Shown in pieces: positions 1 through 5,369 of a stretch of DNA of 14,630 nucleotides. The first letter of the stretch is position 1. The number at the start of each line of letters is the position of its first letter. The stretch is from DATBSK01 sp040902705. GTDB taxonomy: Bacteria > Actinomycetota > Acidimicrobiia > IMCC26256 > PALSA-555. The translations under genes and the position numbers were made by a program. Under the pieces are notes generated by a model that had not been told where the DNA came from, did no database searches, and saw only the letters and a list, made by a program, of their open reading frames with translations. The stretch covers positions 1-14,630 of the forward strand of contig JBBDWT010000190.1 of NCBI GenBank assembly GCA_040902705.1. Reading direction: 5' to 3'.

Positions 1-220
1 CGGGGATCAGGAGCATGTCCGACTCCTGGATCTCCTGGAACCCACGGATCGACGACCCGTCGAACCCGTAGCCCTCGTCGAAGCCGTCCTCGGTGAGCTC
101 GTGGATCGGCATCGAGAAGTGCTGCATGACGCCCGGCAGGTCGCAGAAGCGGAGGTCGACGAACTCGACACCGGAGTCCTTCGCGAGTTTCAGGACCTCG
201 GACGGTGTGCGGCTTTCCAC
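1..220 (-). CDS. glnA: Glutamine synthetase type I, GlnA1-like (N-terminal 73 residues only)
   Basis: This is the beginning of a type I glutamine synthetase, which makes glutamine from glutamate, ammonium and ATP in the cytoplasm. It reads leftward and leaves the window at base 1. The visible protein starts MESRTPSEVLKLAKDSGVEF and contains the beta-grasp signatures DLPGVMQHFSMP and GYGFDGSSIRGF, followed by QESDMLLIP. In this family the DGSS loop contributes to the neighbouring subunit's active site. The start is a GTG at 220-218 with an AAGGAG ribosome site eight bases upstream. The LPGVMQHFS form resembles the main, adenylylated actinobacterial GlnA1, but the adenylylation site lies outside the window. 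It diverges from a second synthetase across a 194-bp control region. The family is near certain; the paralogue assignment is an inference. Confidence 0.93.
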   Translation of the reverse strand, partial: MESRTPSEVLKLAKDSGVEFVDLRFCDLPGVMQHFSMPIHELTEDGFDEGYGFDGSSIRGFQEIQESDMLLIP

Positions 221-268
221 TGGCTCGACTCCTTCTTCGACGAACGCGGTGTTGGCGCATGACAAGGG

Positions 269-287
269 CGCCTGGACGTCCCAGGCG
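269..287 (-). promoter_or_regulatory. Inverted repeat in the probable leader of the left glutamine synthetase gene
   Basis: Perfect 7-bp arms CGCCTGG (269-275) and CCAGGCG (281-287) flank a 5-base spacer. The repeat lies between a possible minus-strand -10 box at 298-303 and the GTG start at 220. It would therefore form a hairpin in the leader RNA or a small operator. No function is established. Confidence 0.3.
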
Positions 288-297
288 AACCAGCAGC

Positions 298-303
298 ACG
301 TTA
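298..303 (-). promoter_or_regulatory. Possible -10 box for the left glutamine synthetase gene
   Basis: Read on the minus strand the hexamer is TAACGT, which fits the actinobacterial TAnnnT pattern. No good -35 hexamer is seen 16-18 bases upstream. That is what an activator-dependent promoter would show, and the 11-bp repeat array at 315-353 lies just upstream of it. Confidence 0.3.
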
Positions 304-314
304 GGCGGGACGCA

Positions 315-353
315 GTTTCGCGGTCGTTGCCTCAATGTGAACGGCGTGTGAAC
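315..353. promoter_or_regulatory. Four GT-led elements at 11-bp steps: candidate GlnR-like operator
   Basis: GTTTC (315), GTTGC (326), GTGAAC (337) and GTGAAC (348) start exactly 11 bp apart, and the last two are identical. On the other strand the pair reads GTTCAC-n5-GTTCAC. OmpR-family regulators bind head-to-tail to direct repeats at about one helical turn. Published actinobacterial GlnR boxes alternate GTnAC-like and GAAAC-like sites with 6-bp spacers, so GTTTC-n6-GTTGC fits in inverted form. The GTTCAC repeat also resembles a PhoP (PHO) box. It sits 62 bp upstream of the right synthetase start and upstream of a possible -10 box for the left one, so it could serve both. Binding is an inference. 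Confidence 0.45.
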
Positions 354-414
354 GAGATGCCGCAGGCCGGTCTCGCCGGCGACGCGCCCGGAATCGCCTG
401 CCACACTGGTTCGC

Positions 415-1743
415 ATGCAGGCACAGAGCGACTACGTCCTGCGGACGGTCGAGGAACGGGGGGTCCGCTTCGTCCGCCTCTGGTTCACCGATGTGCTCGG
501 GATCCTCAAGAGCTTCGCCATCACGCCGGCGGAGCTCGAGACCGCACTCGAAGAGGGCATGACCTTCGACGGGTCGGCCATCGAGGGCTACAGCCGCTTG
601 CAGGAGTCCGACATGCTCGCGGTGCCCGACGCCAACACGTTCGAGATCGTGCCGTGGCGCGGCGGCGACGCGCCGGTCGCACGGATCTTCTGCGATGTGC
701 AGCGCCTCTCCGGTGAGCCCTTCGAGGGCGACCCGCGCCACGTGCTCACGCGCAACCTCGAGCGCGCCCGGGAGAAGGGCTTCACCTTCTACGCGGGCCC
801 CGAGATGGAGTTCTTCTACTTCGAGAGCTCCGGCATCCCGCCGGTACCGCTCGACCACGCCGGCTTCTTCGACCTCACCCAGCACGACATGGTCTCGAAC
901 CTCCGCAAGCAGACGATCATGACGCTCGAGGCGATGGGCATCCCCGTGGAGTACAGCTTCCACGAGCTCGGCCCCAGCCAGCACGAGATCGACCTCCGCT
1001 ACACCGACGCGCTCACGATGGCCGACAACGTGATGACGTTCCGCCTCGTCGTGAAGGAGGTCGCGCAGGAGCTCGGTGTGTACGCGACGTTCATGCCCAA
1101 GCCCATCGCGGGCGACTTCGGGTCCGGGATGCACACGCACCTCTCGCTGTTCGAGGGTGACGTCAACGCGTTCCACGATCCCGGAGACGAGTACGGCCTC
1201 TCGAAGGTCGGCAAGGCGTTCATCGCGGGCCTGTTGCGCCACGCGCGCGAGATCACAGCGGTCACGAACCAGTGGGTGAACTCGTACAAGCGGCTCAACG
1301 ACCGCTACGAAGCACCGGTCTACGTGTGCTGGGCGCGGAACAACCGCACCGCACTCGTTCGCGTCCCGCCGGCCAAGCGGGGAAAGGAGAGCTCGACGCG
1401 CATCGAGTTCCGCTCCCCCGATCCCGCGTGCAACCCGTACCTCGCGTTCTCGGTGATCCTCGCTGCCGGGCTCAAGGGGATCGAGGAGGGCTACGACCTC
1501 GCGCCCGAAGCGACCAACAACATCTTCCAGATGACCCCCGAGGAGCGCGCCGCGGAGGGCATCTCGGCGTTGCCGCAGTCGCTCGGTGAGGCGATCGACG
1601 TCATGGAAGGCTCGGAGCTCGTGGCTGAAGCGCTCGGTGAGCACCTCTTCGACTACTTCATCCGCAACAAGCGCGCGGAGTGGGCGGACTACCGTGCGCA
1701 GGTGACGCCGTTCGAGCTCGAGCGGTACCTCGGGACCCTCTGA
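415..1743 (+). CDS. glnA2: Glutamine synthetase-like enzyme, GlnA2 type
   Basis: This is a complete 442-residue type I glutamine synthetase-family protein, close to mycobacterial GlnA2 (about 446 residues). It would act in the cytoplasm as a ring-shaped oligomer joining ammonium, or another amine, to the gamma-carboxyl of glutamate using ATP. Visible signatures are WFTDVLGILKS and TFDGSAIEGYSR (beta-grasp), PEMEFF (metal ligands), GSGMHTHLSLF, NQWVNSYKRL and RIEFRSPDPACNPYLAF. At the place where adenylylated enzymes carry NLYDLP, this protein reads NIFQMTPEE, so the modified tyrosine is phenylalanine and adenylylation control is unlikely. Some Streptomyces GlnA2/GlnA3 proteins are gamma-glutamylpolyamine synthetases, so the amine substrate is uncertain. 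The ATG at 415 has no clear Shine-Dalgarno; a weak CACACT box lies seven bases upstream, as for leaderless mRNA. A GlnR-like gene follows after 25 bases. Confidence 0.95.
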   Translation: MQAQSDYVLRTVEERGVRFVRLWFTDVLGILKSFAITPAELETALEEGMTFDGSAIEGYSRLQESDMLAVPDANTFEIVPWRGGDAPVARIFCDVQRLSGEPFEGDPRHVLTRNLERAREKGFTFYAGPEMEFFYFESSGIPPVPLDHAGFFDLTQHDMVSNLRKQTIMTLEAMGIPVEYSFHELGPSQHEIDLRYTDALTMADNVMTFRLVVKEVAQELGVYATFMPKPIAGDFGSGMHTHLSLFEGDVNAFHDPGDEYGLSKVGKAFIAGLLRHAREITAVTNQWVNSYKRLNDRYEAPVYVCWARNNRTALVRVPPAKRGKESSTRIEFRSPDPACNPYLAFSVILAAGLKGIEEGYDLAPEATNNIFQMTPEERAAEGISALPQSLGEAIDVMEGSELVAEALGEHLFDYFIRNKRAEWADYRAQVTPFELERYLGTL

Positions 1744-1768
1744 TCGGGCGTCGGAGAGACTTCCTACG

Positions 1769-2464
1769 ATGAGTCAACCGCTGCTCGTCTTCCCCGATCC
1801 GCCGCCGCCGCTGCTGGCCCAGACCCTCGACCTCGCGGGGCACAGCTGGAAGGCGTGCGCGAACGTCTCCATGGCTGCCGCGAGCGAGCCCACCGACGGG
1901 TGGGGAGGCGCCGTCGTCGTCGCCGACGAGGACCCGGAGGGAGCGTTCGGCATGTGCCGAGCGCTGCGCAAGCGCGACGGATCGATCGAGCCGGTGCTGC
2001 TCCTGATCACCGGCGCGCAGCTCGTGGAGCTCGAGCTCCGCGAAGACATGTTCGACGACTTCTGCCTCTCGCCGTTCCACCCGAAGGAGCTCGAGGCGCG
2101 GATCCGTCACCTCTTCTGGCGGACCGGGCGCGGCACTCGTCCCGAGATCGTCGACTACGGCGGCCTGGTGCTGAACCTCGAGACCTACCAGGCCGCCCTC
2201 GACGATCGGCCCCTCGACCTCACGTACATGGAGTACGAGCTGCTCAAGTTCTTCGCGACCCACAGCGGGAAGGTGTTCACCCGTGAGCAGCTGCTCTCCC
2301 GCGTCTGGGGCTACGAGTACTACGGCGGCGCCCGCACCGTCGACGTCCACGTGCGGCGCTTGCGGGCGAAGCTCGGTGAGGAGCACGCCGGCCTGATCCA
2401 GACCGTGCGCTCGGTGGGCTACCGCTTCGGGCAGACCCGCGGCTTCCCGACGACGAACGGCTAG
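1769..2464 (+). CDS. glnR: GlnR-like OmpR-family transcriptional regulator with degenerate receiver
   Basis: This 231-residue DNA-binding regulator has a receiver-like domain (about 1-115) and an OmpR-type winged helix (about 125-223). The winged helix is strongly GlnR-like: RPLDLTYMEYELLKFF, KVFTREQLLSRVWGYEYYGG, RTVDVHVRRLRAKLG and TVRSVGYRF. The receiver lacks normal phosphorylation chemistry. The first acidic pair is replaced by a PDPPPP stretch (9-14), the strand-3 region reads VVVADEDP without a clear canonical aspartate, and the usual KPF lysine is serine (LSPF). Actinobacterial GlnR is likewise an orphan atypical regulator, which activates nitrogen genes such as glnA. The ATG at 1769 follows a GGAGA site at 1753. 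Lying 25 bases after the GlnA2-type gene, it is probably co-transcribed with it and may control both synthetases. The GlnR assignment is an inference from sequence and context. Confidence 0.82.
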   Translation: MSQPLLVFPDPPPPLLAQTLDLAGHSWKACANVSMAAASEPTDGWGGAVVVADEDPEGAFGMCRALRKRDGSIEPVLLLITGAQLVELELREDMFDDFCLSPFHPKELEARIRHLFWRTGRGTRPEIVDYGGLVLNLETYQAALDDRPLDLTYMEYELLKFFATHSGKVFTREQLLSRVWGYEYYGGARTVDVHVRRLRAKLGEEHAGLIQTVRSVGYRFGQTRGFPTTNG

Positions 2465-2664
2465 CGCTGCTCGTCGTCGGTGACGACGGCGTAGGGAGTG
2501 CCGACGGCGCGGGTCTCGGCGTCGTCGCCGAGGAGCCAGCCCATCAGCGCGCTCCAGATCGCACCGCCGAACATCACGCCGACCGGCACGACGAGCACCA
2601 TCGCCACGACGAAGATGATCGCTCCGGCCACGAGCACGACGCTATCGCAGCCCCGATTCGACAT
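2461..2664 (-). CDS. Small predicted membrane protein (67 residues), unknown function
   Basis: I do not recognise a family. The protein has a short polar N-terminus (MSNRGCDS) and a long hydrophobic stretch at about residues 9-46, rich in Val, Ile, Ala, Gly and Met with one Trp. This is enough for one long or two short membrane segments. The C-terminal tail is acidic and polar (GDDAETRAVG to TDDEQR). Its stop codon overlaps the stop of the GlnR-like gene on the other strand through a shared CTAG. It lies 37 bases after the end of the molybdenum-hydroxylase-like gene and may share its transcript. The ATG at 2664-2662 falls in one arm of an 11-bp inverted repeat, with only a weak GAGAG ribosome site. 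A membrane role is likely; nothing more specific is supported. Confidence 0.6.
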   Translation of the reverse strand: MSNRGCDSVVLVAGAIIFVVAMVLVVPVGVMFGGAIWSALMGWLLGDDAETRAVGTPYAVVTDDEQR

Positions 2665-2702
2665 GCGTCTCTCGACCCGCCTGGTGACGGTGAGAGACGC
2701 AT
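2663..2702 (-). promoter_or_regulatory. 11-bp perfect inverted repeat over the small gene's start: possible hairpin or terminator
   Basis: ATGCGTCTCTC (2663-2673) and GAGAGACGCAT (2692-2702) are perfectly complementary around an 18-base loop. On the minus strand the first arm begins at the last base of the upstream gene's stop codon. The second arm holds both the GAGAG ribosome-site candidate and the first two bases of the downstream ATG. It could end upstream transcription or hide the start of the small membrane protein. There is no U-run. Confidence 0.5.
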
Positions 2703-4402
2703 CAATGGAGGGGGAACGACTCGGGTCGCACGCCGTCGGCCGCCGCGACGGCGTTCCACGTCGCGGACGCGACCGCGGCGAAGACGGCGTCGGACGCCCG
2801 CTGCGGCGGCCCCGGGTCGTCGATCACCGTGATCTCGATGGGCGGAGTGTCCATCGCCCGCAGGATCCCGAACGAGCGGATGGTGAGGTCGAGCACGTCG
2901 CCGGTGTCGGCATCGACCGCGAGGCTCTCGCTCAGCACCCAGCCGATCGCCATGTGCGCAGCCCCGACGCAGTACGAAGTCAGCGCGACCTCGTCGAGTG
3001 GATCGCCGGCGGCCACCCGCACCTCGACTCGCCGGACCGTGCCGCCCGGATCGATCTCGACGCGCGCGCCGGCGACGGCACCATCCACCGGGTCCGACGC
3101 GCACGTGTCGAGGAGCACCTCGGCGGCCCGCCCGTCACGCACGAGGGCCGCGCGGTCGACGCCGGCCTCGGCGAGCGCGCCCTCGACGAGCACGGTCACC
3201 TCGGCGAGCGGCCACGCCCGGAGCAGCGGTGACACGTTCGGTCCCCGCACCGGCACGGGATCCAGGCGGATGCTGATCTGATCCAGCGCGTACGGGACGC
3301 GCACGGCGACGTTCGCCTCGCCCTGCACCGCCTCGACCATCGCTCCGCTGATCGACAGGCGGCGTCCGTCCAGCACGGCGCTCGCCGCGATGGGCGGGCG
3401 CTTCGGCCCGAGGCGCACGACGTCTTCACGCGCGAACACGACACGCACGGTCCGGTCGAGCCGATCGGCGAGCTCACGCGCGGCCAGCGGCGCGACCGAC
3501 GTGGCCTTGCCCCCGAACGCCCCGCCGTTGGCCAGGGGCGACGCCGGCTCACCAGCCGGAGCACACCACGACGCGTCCGGCTCCAGGTACGCGGGCTCGA
3601 CCCACGAGGTCGCGAGGCGCACGCCTCCGTGCGGAAGCGGAGGGAGCGGGAGCGGAGGTGCGCTCGCTCGCGTGGTCCGCCGACCCTGCACCTTTCCCGC
3701 CGTCGCCCGCGCCTCGACGAGCGAGTCCCCGACGACCCACGCGACGCCGGCCGCGGTCACCGACTCGGCATCGGATCCCGGCGGGAGCGGCACGGCGACC
3801 AGCGCGTCCGCCGGGTGGAGATCGTCGGCGAACCCCCCGTCGCCGAGCGGGACGTCGTGACCCACTCGCTGGACGACCCCTCCCTCGAGGCTTGCCCGCC
3901 GGCCCGCGGCGTCGAGGTCGCGAGGAGCCGGCGCCGGTCGCGGTCCCGCTGCCCGGGTGATCGCGTCGCAGACCGTCAGCCACCCGGTGCAGCGGCACAG
4001 GTGGGCAGCAAGGGCACGATCGAGATCGACGGGCGCGACCCGTCCCCGCGCCAGCATCCACGCGACTCGCACGACGATCCCCGGAGTGCAGAAACCGCAC
4101 TGCGAACCGCCGGTGTCGACGAACGCGTCGGCGAGGCGATCGCGCACGTCCGGGTCGAGACCCTCGACGGTGGTGACCGCGCGGCCGGCGATCCGGGTCG
4201 CCGGGGTGACGCACGCGACGCGAGGCTCACCGTCGACGAGGACGGTGCAGCACCCGCACTGCCCCTGGGGCGCGCAGCCGTCCTTCACGGAACGGACACC
4301 GATCTGCTCACGCAGGACATCCAGGAGCGAGGCGCCCGGCGACACGACGAGGTCGACGGGGACGCCGTTGCAGCTGAATGCGACCTGATCCGACGCGGCC
4401 AT
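2702..4402 (-). CDS. Fused [2Fe-2S] / shortened xanthine dehydrogenase-type molybdenum-hydroxylase protein
   Basis: This 566-residue cytoplasmic redox protein resembles molybdenum hydroxylases (xanthine dehydrogenase, CO dehydrogenase, aldehyde oxidase). Residues 1-150 form a complete CoxS-like unit. The plant-type [2Fe-2S] cysteines are C43, C49, C51/C52 and C64, and the second-cluster cysteines are C102, C105, C136 and C138 (SQCGFCTPG, HLCRCTGW). Residues 175-566 resemble pieces of the molybdopterin subunit: a short hammerhead-like region, WVEPAYLEPDA (268-277), GGAFGGK (293-299), VVFARED (321-327) and VRGPNVSPLLRAWP (385-398). The tail is IPTALD-like (ILRAMDTPPIEI). This half is only about 400 residues, against about 750-800 normally, and the GxGE segment with the catalytic glutamate is not found. 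The ATG at 4402 avoids overlap with the divergent gene. It may be a minimal, altered or decaying enzyme; the substrate is unknown. Confidence 0.8.
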   Translation of the reverse strand: MAASDQVAFSCNGVPVDLVVSPGASLLDVLREQIGVRSVKDGCAPQGQCGCCTVLVDGEPRVACVTPATRIAGRAVTTVEGLDPDVRDRLADAFVDTGGSQCGFCTPGIVVRVAWMLARGRVAPVDLDRALAAHLCRCTGWLTVCDAITRAAGPRPAPAPRDLDAAGRRASLEGGVVQRVGHDVPLGDGGFADDLHPADALVAVPLPPGSDAESVTAAGVAWVVGDSLVEARATAGKVQGRRTTRASAPPLPLPPLPHGGVRLATSWVEPAYLEPDASWCAPAGEPASPLANGGAFGGKATSVAPLAARELADRLDRTVRVVFAREDVVRLGPKRPPIAASAVLDGRRLSISGAMVEAVQGEANVAVRVPYALDQISIRLDPVPVRGPNVSPLLRAWPLAEVTVLVEGALAEAGVDRAALVRDGRAAEVLLDTCASDPVDGAVAGARVEIDPGGTVRRVEVRVAAGDPLDEVALTSYCVGAAHMAIGWVLSESLAVDADTGDVLDLTIRSFGILRAMDTPPIEITVIDDPGPPQRASDAVFAAVASATWNAVAAADGVRPESFPLH

Positions 4403-4413
4403 CTCGGGAGGGC

Positions 4414-4419
4414 AGGATA
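4414..4419 (-). promoter_or_regulatory. Possible -10 box for the molybdenum-hydroxylase-like gene
   Basis: On the minus strand the hexamer is TATCCT, four of six matches to TATAAT and of TAnnnT form, 11 bases before the ATG at 4402. The predicted leader would be only about four bases long. No good -35 is visible. The 23-bp gap to the divergent ATG means the two promoters must overlap each other's genes. Confidence 0.3.
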
Positions 4420-4431
4420 GGGGCATGCCCC
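4420..4431. promoter_or_regulatory. 12-bp perfect palindrome across the Tat-protein start codon
   Basis: GGGGCATGCCCC is perfectly self-complementary, centred on the ATG of the rightward gene and touching the possible -10 box of the leftward one. It may be an operator shared by the divergent pair. GC-rich palindromes of this size arise a few times by chance in a window like this, so location is the only argument. Confidence 0.25.
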
Positions 4432-5300
4432 ACGACGACCTCCCCCGAGCCGAGATCAGCCGACGCGCGTTCCTCGCCGCGACGGGCACGGTCGTGGCCG
4501 GCGCAGCCATCGCGACGACCTCACCGGCATGGGCACGCGTGCCCGAGCAGGGCAGCAAGGCGCTCTCACCACTCGTGCTCTCGAGCGACCTCTACGCGTC
4601 GCCCGATCCGCAGCGCCTCGCGTTCGCGATCGCCAAGGGGTCGAGCTTCGCCTCCGGTGCACCCGCGAAGGTCGCGCTCGCGGCGCCAGGAGCGAAGGAA
4701 GGCCCCGTCTACCCGACCGAGCTGCACCGCGCCGGCCTGCCGAAGCACCGCGGCGTCTACGTCGCCGAGGTCACGCTCGACCAGCCCGGCGTGTGGAACG
4801 CGCTTGCCGTGACGCGCGGCAAGCGGGTCCCGTTCGCAATCCAGGTGAACCCCCAGCCGGCCGCGCCGGTGGTCGGGGCCGCTGCGCCGCGCGCCGCGTC
4901 GCCGACGAAGGCAGACACCCTCGGGGTGAAGCCCATCTGCACCCGCAGGCCGCAGTGCCCGCTCCACGACGTGTCGCTCGCCGACGTCATCGGCACCGGC
5001 AGGCCCGTGGCCGTGATGTTCGCGACGCCCGCGCTCTGCCAGTCGCAGTACTGCGGGCCGGTCCTCGACGAGCTCCTCGACCTCCGAGCACCGTTCGCCG
5101 ACACGATCACGTTCGTCCACGTCGAGATCTACACCTCGAACCGCGGCGCGACGAGAGCGCCGACGGTCGAGGCGTGGAACCTCCCGAGTGAGCCGTGGCT
5201 CTACACCGTCGACGGCGCCGGCACGATCGTCGGCCGCCTCGACGGCGCGTTCGGCAGCGACGAGATGCAGGCCCAGCTCGAGGCGCTCGCCGGCGCCTGA
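4425..5300 (+). CDS. Tat-exported thioredoxin-fold protein with two cysteine pairs
   Basis: This 291-residue protein is probably exported folded by the Tat system and acts outside the cytoplasmic membrane in thiol-disulfide chemistry. The N-terminus carries a Tat signal (SRRAFLAATG, 12-21), a hydrophobic stretch, and an AWA cleavage site near residue 37. Residues 45-145 look like a beta-rich domain. Residues 165-291 look like a thioredoxin fold, with VAVMFATPALCQSQYCGPV supplying a C205-x4-C210 pair where thioredoxins have CxxC, and PW at 257-258 in the cis-proline position. A second pair, C172 and C178 (ICTRRPQCPLHD), lies just before the fold. The unusual CxxxxC spacing leaves open oxidase, reductase or metal-binding roles. 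The gene diverges from the molybdenum-hydroxylase-like gene with 22 bases between start codons and ends before a strong hairpin. The exact family name is not recognised. Confidence 0.85.
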   Translation: MPHDDLPRAEISRRAFLAATGTVVAGAAIATTSPAWARVPEQGSKALSPLVLSSDLYASPDPQRLAFAIAKGSSFASGAPAKVALAAPGAKEGPVYPTELHRAGLPKHRGVYVAEVTLDQPGVWNALAVTRGKRVPFAIQVNPQPAAPVVGAAAPRAASPTKADTLGVKPICTRRPQCPLHDVSLADVIGTGRPVAVMFATPALCQSQYCGPVLDELLDLRAPFADTITFVHVEIYTSNRGATRAPTVEAWNLPSEPWLYTVDGAGTIVGRLDGAFGSDEMQAQLEALAGA

Positions 5301-5317
5301 TCGCCCGCAGCGCGAGA

Positions 5318-5343
5318 GGACCCGCCGGCGAACCGGCGGGTCC
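5318..5343. terminator. Bidirectional hairpin terminator between convergent genes
   Basis: GGACCCGCCGG (5318-5328) pairs perfectly with CCGGCGGGTCC (5333-5343) around a four-base CGAA loop. It lies 17 bases after the Tat-protein stop and 26 bases past the facing H1-like gene's stop. The 11-bp GC stem is very stable, but there is no T-tract on either side, as is common in actinobacteria. Confidence 0.75.
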
Positions 5344-5369
5344 CATCGAACCGGTGGTGACGTGCGGGG

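Noticed and set aside
366..380. GCCGG-n5-CCGGC inverted repeat upstream of the GlnA2-type gene
   Set aside because: Five-base GC arms are frequent by chance in this composition, and the place suggests nothing specific.
301..1644. Long minus-strand open frame antisense to the GlnA2-type gene
   Set aside because: It mirrors a certain gene, its product is a low-complexity Arg/Glu/Val/Leu mix without family motifs, and such shadows are expected at this GC content.
4403..4558. N-terminal extension of the molybdenum-hydroxylase-like protein
   Set aside because: It would overlap the Tat signal coding region on the opposite strand, and homology to the [2Fe-2S] domain begins just after the ATG at 4402.
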